Assembly: GCA_036873755.1 (NCBI GenBank)
Contig: JAVTVY010018879.1
Span: 1-64,000, forward strand
DNA from: Hanleya hanleyi
Taxonomy: Eukaryota > Mollusca > Polyplacophora > Lepidopleurida > Hanleyidae
Direction: 5' to 3'
DNA length: 64,000 nucleotides
In this document: positions 31,075 through 41,907 of the stretch, piece after piece
Layout of the letters: each line of letters opens with the position of its first letter
Position numbering within the stretch: the first letter of the stretch is position 1
Program-made: the position numbers and the translations under genes
The notes under the pieces: model-generated
Told to the model about the DNA's origin: nothing
The model's database searches: none
What the model saw: only the letters and a program-made list of their open reading frames with translations

Positions 31075-31565
31075 CTCCACGGATGCGCATGCGCGCCATA
31101 CCCCTACTTCCACGATCCACCAGTCCAGTCGGATGGTCCGATACGATACTTCCCACAACCCAATCGGACCATTATGGGTCCACCTCGACTCCCAAACTTG
31201 CATTCCAATGCCCTTTTCCCACCATTCCCTTTCTGCACATGCGCAGAATGTTGAAATCGGACGACACATTAGTCCAGTTAGATGGTTCTCCACGAGAGCT
31301 TCACGATGACGCCTCAAACGACCCAATCGGACCACGAATGATCTACTTCGACCCAACAACGCCCCTTTCAATACCCTTTTTCTACTGCGCATGCACAGAA
31401 TGCCGTCAGTTTTATCCTACACACATTCAGTTGGATGCTTCCCCACGAGTGCTTCCCAATGACACCTCACACGACCCAATCTGCCTACTATGGGTCCACC
31501 TAGACCCCAAAATGTCCACCCCAGCGCTACTTGCCCAGTGCGCATGCGCACGGTAGCTTTTCAAA
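31075..31565. repeat. ~151-bp tandem array with TGCGCATGCGC landmarks
   Basis: 'gcgcatgcgc' and variants occur at about 31084, 31236, 31387 and 31540, at about 151-bp spacing. Between them lie 'cagttggatg.ttcccacga', 'cacctcaaacgacccaatcg' and 'gaccattatgggtccacc'. The 157-residue open frame over the array is an artefact. Confidence 0.75.
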
Positions 31566-31570
31566 AAATT

Positions 31571-31930
31571 TCAACGCTTGCCCTCGAGACCCCACCCATT
31601 GTGTTTTACAGCTCGAGATGAAGAAAACAAGGAGTCACAACCCATACCAAAAATGTCCATGAGTGGCTTTCCCAGTGGAAGGAACATTGTCCACTGCACC
31701 AGAATAGACCAATCCTGTTCACCACTGACCTTTCTGAACTTTTCAAAAAATTTCACCGCATGGCTTCGAGATCCCTCCCATCGTTTTGTACAGCTCGAGA
31801 CGAAGAAAACAAGGGGCCACACCATATACCGCAAATGTTCATGAGTGGGTTGGCTTCTAGACCAATCCCATCGTGTTCTACATCACGAGACGAAGAAAAC
31901 AAGATGCCACACCCCATAGTAAAATCCGCA
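31571..31930. repeat. ~100-200-bp degenerate tandem repeat
   Basis: 'ctcgagatgaagaaaacaag' type phrases occur at about 31612, 31793 and 31887, each followed by '.gccacacccatacc' and a 'tgttcatgagtggcttt' phrase. Confidence 0.6.
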
Positions 31931-32400
31931 AGAGAGAAAAAAATGACCACCTCTATCCCATAATTGCATTCCCCGTATAGATTAACATTGTAAGTCGTTG
32001 GGGCCCTATGGAGTTGGTGATCACTCTTGCTGGACCGTCACGTCACAGGAAATGACGTCACCGGAAGTGATCCGGATGTGACGTAATCCGTGACGTCATC
32101 GTAACGGCACACCACCATGGCCACGCGTCAGCCACATTTTTCCTTGGGAATAAGGGTTTAATATACTACTTAGGCAGCCAAGAACCAGAATAAAAATCAA
32201 TTCTTTGAAAGTATCTTTCCATTCCATACTGTTTAACCATCAATATATTTTGGTTCTGACTTGCCTTGATCACTAAAAATGAAATTAAAATTATTTTAAT
32301 GGTCGCTTAGTTATAAGTTATTGAACCCAGTTGAAGAAACTGCCCGTCATCAATTGAAGAAAATCGCTTCTTGGTAGCTTCGTTTTTTTTCTTGGGCTGT
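31931..32400. other. Unrecognised stretch
   Basis: I see no gene; a 'gacgtcaccggaagtgatcc' phrase near 32055 belongs to the dispersed 'acttccgg' repeats. Confidence 0.35.
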
Positions 32401-32520
32401 CCTTCTCTAATACCGCTCAAGCCGGCGTGGAGGCTAAGAACGTCCGGTGATATGAAAAGGCACACTCATCACCAGGACATTCTAATCCACCACACCGGTG
32501 CTAAGGGCCGTGGGGTCATG
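32400..32520 (+). repeat. Two short copies of the 'taataccgct...gccgg...ctaagggccgtg' core
   Basis: 'ctaataccgctcaagccggc' at about 32408 and 'caccggtgctaagggccgtg' at about 32493 match the core shared by the 508-bp array and the reverse-transcriptase relic at 8.57 kb. Confidence 0.55.
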
Positions 32521-32526
32521 CCATTC

Positions 32527-33345
32527 AAGCTGAACATCGACAGTAAAAACGTGGCTGGGATACAGAGAATCACAGTTAACAGATATGGTTCTGGTGATGT
32601 TTTCAGAAATATGCAGTGAGTGCATTTACCTGTAAGGTCATATGGCTTCTTGTCAGCACGCAGACATTCATCTTTGCTATGTTCTGATTACCATGCAACT
32701 GATACTAAGCGTGCCTCAGTTTTGTTTCAAGTTTGTTTCGGTTTCAAAGTTATCCGCCCGGGTAATTTTAAACTGTCATAGAATCATTTCCATGACAAAA
32801 TTTAACAAAAAAAAGAAGACGCTTATTTTGTTTGCAAAAATAATTTTTATGAATTGTAGTTACTGTCTATAAAAAAAGCATACACTTTCAATTGTTGAAG
32901 CTGGTCATGTTACGATGGTCCAAGCTGCCTAGACTCATTAATGCAGTTTTCAGACCGAGATCCGGACTTTTGCGAATAATAATATTTTTGATATTCAATA
33001 ACTTGGAAAATGCCATAGGATGAACATACCAGACTCCTTCAATAGCGACATTAAAAACGTGGCTGAGATGCAAATAATAACAGTTATCAGATTTGTTTCT
33101 GGTGATGTTTTTAGAAATATGCAGTGGGTGAATTTCCCTGTGAGATCATATGTTGCGTTCGAATCTGATAACTATATGCGACTTATAATGAGCGTGCCTC
33201 AGTTTTTGTTTCACGTTTGCTTCGGTTTCAAAGTTATCCGCCCGATTAACTTTGAAATGTCATAGAATCATTTCCACGACAAAATTAAAAAAAAAGAAGA
33301 CGCTTATTTTGTTCGCAAAAATAAATTTTATGAATACCTATAGAG
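32527..33345. repeat. Direct duplication of ~310 bp
   Basis: About 32530-32860 and 33035-33340 match at roughly 80% ('aacgtggctg.gatac', 'tctggtgatgtttt.agaaat', 'ggtttcaaagttatccgccc', 'aaagaagacgcttattttgt'). The TLR fragment at 32888-33042 lies between the two copies. Confidence 0.7.
32888..33042 (-). pseudogene. Duplicated fragment of the Toll-like receptor ectodomain
   Basis: The minus strand matches 38207-38345 of the TLR pseudogene at over 85%. It reads VWYVHPMAFSKLLNIKNIII, RKSPDLGLKTALMSLG and SLDHRNMTS in one continuous frame, which is leucine-rich-repeat sequence. In the main copy the same stretch is broken, because about 12 bases that encode RKSPD here are replaced by a short sequence containing TAG. 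The fragment thus shows the earlier, open state. It carries no start, membrane segment or TIR and is only a duplicated exon piece. Confidence 0.75.
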
Positions 33346-33466
33346 CAAGAAATATGCAGTTGTAGTGAAAAAAAAATCATACTTTTAATTGTTGATTTTG
33401 TTTTCTTTAATAAATAGGTTTCAGAAAATATAGAACTCGTGAGTTCATCTACTATCTCTCCCATGT

Positions 33467-33695
33467 AAAGCGCGTCTTTGGTCATGTTGATCTAAAACAT
33501 TTGCATATGATCCGTGTGACGTCACTTCCGGTTCCAGGCACGTGATCGGAAATGCCCCTTGACCATGGCCGCCATTTTAACCGATTTTGTGCGTATGCGC
33601 AAGGTCGCAGGTCATTTCCGGTCTCGTGCCCGGAACCGGAAGTGACGTCACAGAGGTCATATGCAATTTTTTTAGGTCAATATGACAAAAGATGC
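33467..33695. mobile_element. Foldback element, ~100-bp arms
   Basis: 'gtgacgtcacttccggttcc' on the left (about 33517) pairs with 'ggaaccggaagtgacgtcac' on the right (about 33634). Similarity extends outwards through 'tttgcatatga.c' / 'gtcatatgcaa' to the ends. The centre lies near 33582. No coding capacity; a MITE-like foldback. Confidence 0.7.
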
Positions 33696-33711
33696 TTTTT
33701 CTATACTACTT

Positions 33712-34090
33712 CTGATACTCCGTGACTATTTAGCTTATCATATTGGGGTCATTTTATACCTATTTGCATTCCTCCCGAACAGAGGATCATGGGCAAATTC
33801 AAGATGGCGGCTACGTGGTGTACCAGAACGGTATGTTTTCGTAATTTTTCTTCCAAATTTCTGCTTTTTCCGCGAAGAAGAGTGGGCAACAACTATTTTA
33901 TTTCACATCAGATTAATATTTACTAATTTATCATGCAGTTTTTGCGGCGTAATTACATAAATAAATAAATGAAACAAATCTGACCGAAAACTCGGCCAAG
34001 AATGCCTTTTTGAAAATGACTGTGACGTCATTAAAGCAGCCATCTTGAATTTTTAAAAAAATATTTTCTGGTAAAGCTGGACCCAGGAGG
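33712..34090 (+). repeat. Dispersed ~380-bp repeat, copy 1
   Basis: It matches 41908-42300 at roughly 75% over its whole length ('ggatcatgggcaaattcaag', 'atggcggctacgtggtgtac', 'attttatttcacat', 'catcttgaattttt'). The repeat has no coding sense. Confidence 0.7.
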
Positions 34091-34140
34091 TGTGGTGAGT
34101 TCCAGACCTCTAGCTCAAGTGGCAAGAAAAATATTTTGCC

Positions 34141-34156
34141 ACCCCCCCCCCCCTCC
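34141..34156. repeat. Poly-C run
   Basis: 'accccccccccccct' is an uninterrupted C tract, unusual in this AT-rich window. Confidence 0.9.
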
Positions 34157-34779
34157 ACAACAAGGCTTGGAGAGGTAATACAGGGTAATTCCGAACTGAC
34201 CACTCTTCCTGGCCACCATTCGGTACTGCTTATCGGATTACACAAAAGCCTTGGGATCCACACAATATGGGTGAGGAGGCATAATACAGAAGGGGGATGA
34301 CTCCGAATATATTAGCAAAAAGCATTTTATAGATCAATATTTACACATATTTATTCATGTCGTCGTCAGGAAAGGTAGTTTACAACAGGTTTCATGGGTA
34401 AGTTTTACAGAACATTCAAACATAATCAACCATTCAGACATATATTATACAGTGAGTAATGTTATAACTATGAACCCAACCAACAATGAAATTAACCAAA
34501 AACGTGCTCATATGAACTAACCAGTGAAAGAAATTGAGGAAGTGTTCACCGGAAAAGTACGTGTTCTTTTGTTGCTTTGATACCACAGTTCAGCGCGGGG
34601 TTTTCCCGACTTATAGCCAAGTCTTCTGTGTGAAGTAGAGTGTTCCAATCGTTGAGTTGTCAATAATCTTGCATTTTAACAAAACAAATTTTGCTAATTC
34701 TTTAGCTGGTATAATAACAATATTTTCGTTATTTTGGGATAACACTTTCTTAGAATAGCACAAATTCTAGTGCTGAAAA

Positions 34780-34875
34780 TTGGTCGAGTCTCGTGCGGGA
34801 TTCGAACCAGCTACCCCAGAGTCAGGCATCTAATCGCCAGCACTGTATGTCGGGCCTCCTATAATGGCTCGACTG
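34780..34875 (-). repeat. tRNA-derived SINE head
   Basis: On the minus strand 'ggtagctggttcgaatcccg' contains a pol III B box (GGTTCGAATCC), preceded by 'gtgctggcgattagatgcc', a weak A-box region. The sequence does not fold as a normal cloverleaf (poor anticodon stem), so it is a SINE rather than a tRNA gene. Confidence 0.45.
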
Positions 34876-34948
34876 TTTTCTAGAAACAAGAAATCCTCTC
34901 CAGTAAACGCTCTCTCAATTTCTTTCGTTGCTCAGCTCATTCTTCTCC

Positions 34949-35293
34949 TGTGTTAAATGCCGTCATTTACATCTGAGGACGATACAGCTCACCAATCTTC
35001 GTACAGCTCACCAATTACCAGTATACGAGTTGTCAGAGCATTTCCATCATAGCTCTCTAGATTTGTATCTAATACCGCTTATGCCGGTGCTAGGGGCCGT
35101 GTGGTCATATCATCCAAGTTGCCACATGAACAGGTACAATAAAAGCGTACCTGAGATACAACACATATCACGAATCGTTAGATTCTTGGTATGTGCTTTA
35201 GAATAGGTTAACCAGAAGACTATTCTGTGAAGTCATGTGACGCAGTCAGTATGTCGGCACCTCTTCCCACTTCCCTTATATGTGTTGTAATTG
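34949..35293 (+). repeat. Fourth, truncated copy of the 508-bp unit
   Basis: It runs from 'tgttaaatgccgtcatttac' to 'ccttatatgtgttgtaatt' and lacks the GACGTTTCGT start. One internal 'acgagttgtcacagcgaaac' segment is deleted. It is single, not in an array. Confidence 0.8.
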
Positions 35294-35748
35294 TACAAGC
35301 TATTCAATGTAACCCGTCTTTAAAACCAATTTATGAACACCAGAATTGAATAAAATAAAAACAAAACCAATTAAATTCAACCTTAATTAGAAATAATCGA
35401 ATTAATTTTCGCACTTATACATGCATTTCTATTATACCGAATAAACCATACACGGTATAAACAGTTTTGTCAAAAGAGACGTAATCTGTTATTCACTGTT
35501 TCTGCTCTTCACAGAGAATCTTCGTTGGAATACTGATCTTAGTAATTAGTCAAGTAAAATCTTCGTACCACTAGGCTTTTTGGTTCTTGACTAAATGCAC
35601 GTTCTGTGTGACACTGTTGAGCCTAGGTGTAGCTGCTCTACAAAATATGGCTGTAACCATGGCAACGAGACCGACGTAGGAACGAGCATTATGCGAGGAC
35701 GATATCAGAAGGAAAAATAATGAGCAGAATTCAAAAGAAACACTACAT

Positions 35749-36226
35749 TTATAGTAAACAAATAACTATGATATATCCAGTTGCTGTCGATGTAGCTAGA
35801 CTAGTTGTCTTGGTTGTATCTCCATACAGTAGATCAACCACGCCACTAGATGTTTGTACAGGATTCTCGTCCGGGCAGCACACCGCCGGAAATGACATCA
35901 AATGTAGTAAAGTCGATGGTTGCCGACCATTTCGATTACTTATCAACTCTGCATGATACCTCTGCAGACTTGGTGTCAAAAGGAATGATCTGGAGACGAT
36001 TTTCCCGGTTTATATGTACAGAGCATATGAAAAGTAGCTCGCTCATTTGCAAAACCGAAGGAGTTGTTCGGCCGGATTCAAACACTGAACCGTGTGTGCG
36101 AGCGTTTTTCCAATACTTCATAACAATTTCATCAATGTTTTCGTCCGCTATTGTGGGCAGGGTAAAGTGGAGTGAGACTGTGAAACGGAGCACAGGCTGC
36201 TTAGAGTCGAGAGTATAAGCCGCCAT
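35749..36226 (-). CDS. Unrecognised small ORFs starting in a palindrome
   Basis: From the ATG at 36226 the minus strand reads MAAYTLDSKQPVLRFTVSL and continues for about 97 residues to 35936. A second frame (from about 35979 to 35749) continues with CCPDENPVQTSSGVVDLLYG and ends in a hydrophobic TGYIIVICLL. The two may be parts of one broken gene. No domain is recognised. The start lies in the left arm of the palindrome at 36190-36304, and a plus-strand ATG in the right arm encodes almost the same N-terminus. Confidence 0.3.
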
Positions 36227-36304
36227 ACTGTATATATGGTATATATGAACTCTCTTCATATACACAGTATGGCGGCATATACTCTCGAACCCAAGCAGCC
36301 TGTG
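36190..36304. repeat. Palindrome carrying two divergent ATGs
   Basis: 'acaggctgcttagagtcgag' to 'gccgccatactgta' on the left is the reverse complement of 'acagtatggcggc' to 'cgaacccaagcagcctgtg' on the right, with about 90% match. The ATGs at 36226 (minus) and 36269 (plus) lie 43 bases apart. Confidence 0.8.
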
Positions 36305-36394
36305 AACGGATCAAGCGTTGTGGACAGATATCGACCGGTACCTCTCTTAGCTTCCGATACGGACAAATTGCGCATGACGTGTTCTATTGGCTGA
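36269..36394 (+). CDS. Short ORF mirrored from the palindrome
   Basis: The frame reads MAAYTLEPKQPVNGSSVVDR and stops after 41 residues. Its first twelve residues match the minus-strand ORF (MAAYTLDSKQPV), because both lie in the palindrome arms. It could be a first exon, but no good splice donor is evident. Function unknown. Confidence 0.2.
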   Translation: MAAYTLEPKQPVNGSSVVDRYRPVPLLASDTDKLRMTCSIG

Positions 36395-36513
36395 CTCCTA
36401 CGAGTGATGGGTGAGATCAGTATTTCTAACTATGCTATGAGACTGTGCAGAGTGAGGAGGCAACCAGTATACGCTGTATTTTTTTCCAAGATAGCATGAT
36501 GCGTTTTGCCATT

Positions 36514-38986
36514 TTATCGGGCCATCGCGTCCAGCAGTCTCGCCCAGAAAATACGTTCATCTACGGGATCCTCCCTCCACAGAAGAAACGTCATGTGCTT
36601 CCACATGTTCAACAAGGATCTCGGTACTTACGAACTGGTATCTCTCCCAATAGAACTGCGATGATTACGTCATCCCTGCCCCTCTGTACCGCACGCATAC
36701 TCGCCATCTGAATCTCAAATTCTCCCCAATCACAAGACAAATATTTCCTGGTTATTACAAGGATAATCTTTCTGCTGGAATTCACAGCGTCGACGATGTT
36801 TTGCTGGATGCTTTCCCCTACAGGGAAGTCTCTATGGTGGAGGCACAATCGATACCGTTCTTTCCCCTCCTCAAGGGCGTTCCTAAGGCGAAAGCATGCC
36901 CAGTTGTAGTCTTCATGGTTGTATGCCACAAACGCGTCAAAAGGATATTGGTCATCAGTGATAAGTTCATACTCCGGGTTACGTCTGCACTTGGTGAGGA
37001 ACCAGTATTTTATGTTCCATCGGAATCTGTAGCAAACTATACTGACAACTATTCCAACTCCAACAACACAGCCCAACGATATGGTGAATGTCAACCAGAA
37101 GTGACTCGTACAACCGACGCTGAAGTCTCTAAACTCATTTTTCAGATGCAAGAGTGATATCTGTGTACCATTTTCAAAGTAGCAAGAAGACCTACTGATA
37201 TCATGAGAAGTCTCACGACTTTCTAGTAGCCACTGTGTAAATGTCACAGTCTTACAGATGCAAGCGAATGGGTTTCCGTGGGTGGTAATAATACATTTGT
37301 CTGTGCGCTGTCGAAAAAACGCCATCTGTACAATCCATTTTCGTTCTTCCTCGTCGAATGTTGTGATAGAGTTGTAGGACAAATCAAGTGAACACAGAGA
37401 GGTTGAACTTCGAATCGCTGGCATCGAACGCAGAAGCTTGTTATTGCTTACGTCAAGCGTTTCAAGCGGCAGACCGGTAAAAACGTCTGGATGCAAGTAA
37501 CTGATTCCATTGTCCGCCAGATCCAATATATTCAATTTAGGGGCAACTTTGAAAAATCTTCCTTCAGTGTCTCTTTCCAGAACCAAGTTTAGGTTAGCGT
37601 CGCGTGCAATAAAGATTCTCAGTTCGGGATAGCAGCCAAAGGTGGTTACTTGCATTTCAGTGAGTTTCCAGCCGGATATATTAAAAACTTCCAACCGTGG
37701 CCAGATTCGATTTGTCAACAAATTTGCACTTACCCCGCTCCATTCTCCTCCATATGCCATGTCTAAAACCATCACATTCGAAATTAGGACAAAGTGGAAG
37801 TTAATGATTGGGTTATAGCTACAATTGAAGGAATCAATGTAATGGTATGGCTTCCTATCATACAGGGAACGATGTTTTTCTCCGGCCCAAAACCGAAATT
37901 CGGAAATCCCTTTAGTCCAACTGATATCCACTCGTCGAAAATTAGGAAAGTTGAAAAGGTTTCCGATAAGGAGGTAATATTCGCCGGATACGACATTGTT
38001 CAACTTGAAATTAAAATTTAGAAGACAGTCATAGTATTTGAAGGTGTTTCTAGTGAACACCCTGAGGCTGAAATGATATTATTTTCGCTGAGGTCAATGG
38101 TTTGCACGCAGATGTTCGCTAAATATTTCACGGTGTCCCACCTGAGACGAAAGTTATCAACGTTTGAATCTCCATTCTGCCAGTCGCGGTTTACGCCGCT
38201 CAACACGATGCTGGTCATGTTACGATGTTCCAAGCCGCCTAGACTCATTAATGCAGCTTTCACACCGAGAAACTAGAATAATAATATTTTTGATCTTCAA
38301 TAACTTGGAAAATGCCATAGGATGAGCATACCAGACTTTTTCAATACTGATTGTATGTATGCTGGAATTCTCCAATGAATCAAGGTGACTTCAGAATTTT
38401 TACAGTATATGGATGTGCATTTGATGTGCAGCTTCTCTAGGAAAGTCATCATGGCGAATCCCGATCCGAATTCCAGGTTGGAGTTGTAATTCGATGGTTT
38501 TGTGAGGGACAGTTCTCGTACATTTTTGAGTGGCAGATAGAATTCCTCGATCTCTGGGCACCAAATCCATGAGCTAACCCAATCTTGCTCGAAATGCAGC
38601 ACTTTCAAAGACGGTACGGAAATTAGCAGAGAAGGCGGATACGAGTACGTGTTACATAAATAAATCTCGTTTCCTCGTAGGTCAAAATAACACAAACTAG
38701 CTAGGCCCAATAAAGCTTTCTCTTCTATAAGTCTTATGGAGTTATACGATAGGTCAAGATACTGGAGTGTGTTCATCTTGGACAAGCACTGAGACGGTAG
38801 AACCGCCAAGTAGTTGTGGGAAAGATTGAGCTTCACGGTGTCTTCGGGAATATCCTGCGGGACTTTCGCTAGCCCTTGTCTGCTCGCATCAAATGTTGTC
38901 CCGTTTTCCACGGCGCAGTATTCAGTAGTCCATACCATTTGTGATTGCAGAGACAAGAAGAATACAGCAATCGTCAGCGAGTCCAT
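36514..38986 (-). pseudogene. Toll-like receptor pseudogene (LRR, LRRCT, TM, TIR)
   Basis: Translation would start at 38986 (MDSLTIAVFFLSLQSQMVW, a signal peptide). A good splice acceptor, 'ttcatttttcattcag', lies just upstream, as expected for a 5'-UTR intron. LRRs follow, such as KLNLSHNYLAVLP and LQYLDLSYNSIRLI. The frame breaks near 38392, 38290 and 38068. From 38060 to 36609 one long frame reads LRRs (LNILDLADNGISYL, LETLDVSNNKLL, LCSLDLSYNSI), one Cys-rich C-terminal cap (NPFACICKTVTFTQWL), a membrane segment (FWLTFTISLGCVVGVGIVV), and the TIR domain: box 1 FDAFVAYNHED and box 2 HHRDFPVGESIQ. A fourth break near 36618 separates TIR box 3 (ERIFWARLLDAM), stop at 36514. With a single Cys cap it is a vertebrate-like (V-type) TLR. 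It would have been a membrane pathogen sensor; as it stands the ectodomain and TIR end are disrupted. Confidence 0.85.
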
Positions 38987-39357
38987 TCTGTGCTCCTGAA
39001 TGAAAAATGAATTATTTGTTATTAATTGACAGTTGACCCGATTGTAAACCATTCCAAGTTAACCTCAGATGTTCGAGGCTACCTCATTGGAGAAAGCCAA
39101 CAATATGGAAGAAAGCATCGAAAGCATAACCTTGTTTATTAAATATCTGGACCCAGTATCAATTGTATATATTACAGTAGAATACATACTTTTCCCGCCC
39201 CTTAAACAAAACGCATGGATAGGGTCAATTATATTCTGTAACAGTATATTCGAAGAGAAAATATGCTCCGGCGTGATTATAAACAGTAGGGGAAAAGGGA
39301 GAGTTCGACGACAGCTGCGGAGCCGACGGTGCAGCAATAGCATCATAAGTAGGTCAT

Positions 39358-39598
39358 TTGACGTAATATCCCGTTACGTAATATCCTGTAATGTAATTTC
39401 CTGTCAGGTAATTTCCTGTTACGCAGATTGCTGTCACATAATGTCCTGTAACATAATTTCCTATTATTTTATTTCCCGTTACGAAATATTCTGTTGCATA
39501 AATTCCTCTTACCGAATTTCCTGTTACGTAATTTCCCGATAACTAATATCTGTTACATTATCTCCTCTTACGTAATATCCTGTTACGCAATCTGTATC
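39358..39598. repeat. ~17-bp minisatellite 'cctgttacgtaatttcctgt'
   Basis: About fourteen diverged units of 'ttacgtaat.tcctg' follow one another. It is the inner part of the left inverted arm. Confidence 0.8.
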
Positions 39599-40298
39599 CA
39601 GACGATTGTCGGAATCTTGAGACTATAGTTGCACTGAAAGTTGCACTTTTCATATCTTCTCTAAAATTCATCACAGTTCGTATATAGACATTGTATGGGA
39701 ACTTGGCTGTATTGGAAGTTGTCGGTTTTCCCAGCATCGTAACATCTACCTACGACCACATCGACTATGATAAATCTACGGGGCCTCATTTGTCTTTCTC
39801 TGTGAGGAGAGTTCTATTCTTTCGCATTACTTTACGTTGAACGTATAATCTACTCTACTGCGTCTAATGTCTGTATAAGCCATACCTTGAACAGAAATCA
39901 AAAGGCCATCGGGCCGTCATTTGCGATTTGTGAAGTTGGTCTAACCTCTACGTGATACATTATTTCCACCACCATTAGGTTTGTGGGTATGGAACAGAGC
40001 GTGAACTCCACAGTTAAAGTTTCCGTAAATTCTGATGATTCCATGAATAGGAGATGAAGGGATGACTCTTCAAATGAAGTGTAATCGATAAAGACTGAGC
40101 GAGGAATGAAGCCACTTCAACTCGTTCATTCTTCGAGATACCGGGTTGTGAGAAAGTAGTACGACGATGAATATACTCCAGTTATCGTTGTCTAGCCAAT
40201 CCTCCGAAATTCGACATGACGTAGTAGAGGTACTTTCGTATCTCCTGCATAGGATTTGCGTCATATGTTCGACTGTTTGGAGAGGAATATCTTAACAA

Positions 40299-40374
40299 GT
40301 CCGACGAACTATCCTCGATCTTATCGTAATGATTTTACGACGAACTATCCTCGATCTTATCGTAATGATTTATT
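40299..40374. repeat. 38-bp tandem duplication
   Basis: 'cgacgaactatcctcgatct' plus 'tatcgtaatgatttta' occurs twice with almost no differences, so it is recent. Confidence 0.85.
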
Positions 40375-40644
40375 CAAGTCAACTTTGAAGTGGCTGAGAT
40401 TGTTGTGCGGAAGCAATTGGATTGAGTGTGTGCTGCGAACGACGATGTAAGTGCCGCTTCTAATAGGATAATGTTCAAGCTGATTACAACTCAGACTTAA
40501 TAACCGCTCCTCTATCGGACATGTCGCCCATTAAGATCTGGGCCAGTCTGTATCTTAAATCTGTCGCGCATGTCAGACTGGCGACCAATCACAGTCGAAC
40601 TTCAACGGACGTGTCAGACGCAGACGCTTTGAAAAATAGATAAT

Positions 40645-41210
40645 TTCAAAGCCCATTCCTTCTCATTCACCAAACACTATATAGACGATCTTCTTGCTGT
40701 AGATAATCGCTATATAAATGACGCAGTGAAGAATATATATTCACTTTCGCTGGATTTGAAGTAAACTATAGAAAGCCCTAACGCCACATCTTATTTAGAC
40801 CTATATTTTTATAAAAATGAAGCAGGCCTTCACTCTCATCGATTTTACGACAAAGGAGATGATTACAATCTCGACATCGTGAACTATCCCCTTCTGGACA
40901 GTAATATACCAGAGGCACCTGCATATCGCGTATAGTCGCCTAGTAGCATTTACTAGATCCTGTGTTCAATTTGACGATTTTAATCAATGTCACAAAACAG
41001 CATTGCAGAAACTCATGAAACAGGGCTATATAATTAAGCGCCTCCTGTATCATCAATTTGACGATACATGTCGAATGATCATGGCAAAAAAAACGAGTGT
41101 AGCGTGCAAGATCTATGCCGGTAAGTTTCGTAACTTGTGTCTAATTCCGCAGGATCTATTCCTTTAATGTGGTGCTCAATCTATTATATGAGTTAGGTCT
41201 TTGGATTATG
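40645..41210 (+). pseudogene. Second reverse-transcriptase relic
   Basis: It is homologous to 8085-8610. The catalytic region reads HYIDDLLAVDNRYIND near 40675-40720, followed by an in-frame TAA at about 40760, HRFYDKGDDYNLDIVNYPLL near 40840-40900 and FDDFNQCHKT. It continues further than the copy at 8 kb, with ALQKLMKQGYIIKRLLYHQF and then ACKIYAGKF, and so shows the C-terminal end of this RT family. Several stops and frame breaks exist. The 'aacttgtgtctaattccgc' sequence follows, as in the first copy. Confidence 0.75.
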
Positions 41211-41907
41211 GAGCGAAAGTTGAATATTGAATGACGGACTAGATGCTTGTATTTAATCCGGTTAACATTAGACAAGATATATATAATAATACTATAATAC
41301 CGATCCTCGCACCCCTCAGCTTAATAACGTCAGTTTTCGAATGTTTTATTTTTATATAGAGGAAGATTTTATAACCCTCGTGTCACGTGATATATCACGC
41401 TAATAATGGCCTTGAGTTTGACTTGAACGTAACGGGAAATTAAGCAAGAGTTCATTTTGTAACAGGAAATGATGTACGAGGGAATTTCGGAACACGAAAT
41501 TGCGTAACACGATATTACCTAAGAGGGTATTACGTCACATGACCTACTTATTGCCGTGCCGTCGTACAGTCGGCACCTCACCTGTTGCCGAACTCTTCTT
41601 TTTCTGCTACTGTAAGCGTCAAATCCGACATTCTGTACGTGGTGTGTGTCCGTGAGAAATAGTCATAAATTAAGCTCTTAACATTCAAATCATACAACAG
41701 CACATGTTCCGGAAATACAGTTGAACCTGCTCTAACGATCACTTATCTACACTGACCAAATTATCCAGCTTGAGCAGTAAGTTTTCCATCTCCAGTAACC
41801 TTCAATACAATCTTCTTTAAGGGTGGCCTCTCAACCCTATCTGATCTCGGTGGCCATCATCCCCCCTACCAAGCTTTCAGTTTTATCTCCAGAACAACAA
41901 AAAATGA

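Larger units (their letters stand above)
39284..41612. mobile_element. Large foldback element with minisatellite-bearing inverted arms
   Basis: The left arm (39284-39600) holds 'agagttcgacgacag', 'ataagtaggtcatttgacgt' and then a ~17-bp 'cctgttacgtaatttcctg' array. The right arm (about 41430-41612) is its reverse complement ('gggtattacgtcacatgacc', 'tacttattgccgtgccgtcg', 'gaactcttctttttctgcta'). Arms made of short tandem repeats are known from Foldback (FB) elements. The interior includes a 38-bp tandem duplication and a reverse-transcriptase relic that probably inserted later. No transposase is visible. Confidence 0.65.

Noticed and set aside
31083..31556. 157-codon plus-strand ORF, Pro- and Thr-rich
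   Set aside because: It is produced by the 151-bp array; the overlapping open frames on both strands are all equally open.
34780..34875. Functional tRNA gene on the minus strand
   Set aside because: The B box is perfect, but no cloverleaf with a paired anticodon stem can be drawn.
36801..37157. 118-codon plus-strand ORF
   Set aside because: It is the antisense shadow of the TLR membrane and TIR coding frame.
39069..39542. 157-codon plus-strand ORF with repeated Ser/Cys/Ile-Ser motifs
   Set aside because: It runs through the 17-bp minisatellite of the foldback arm.
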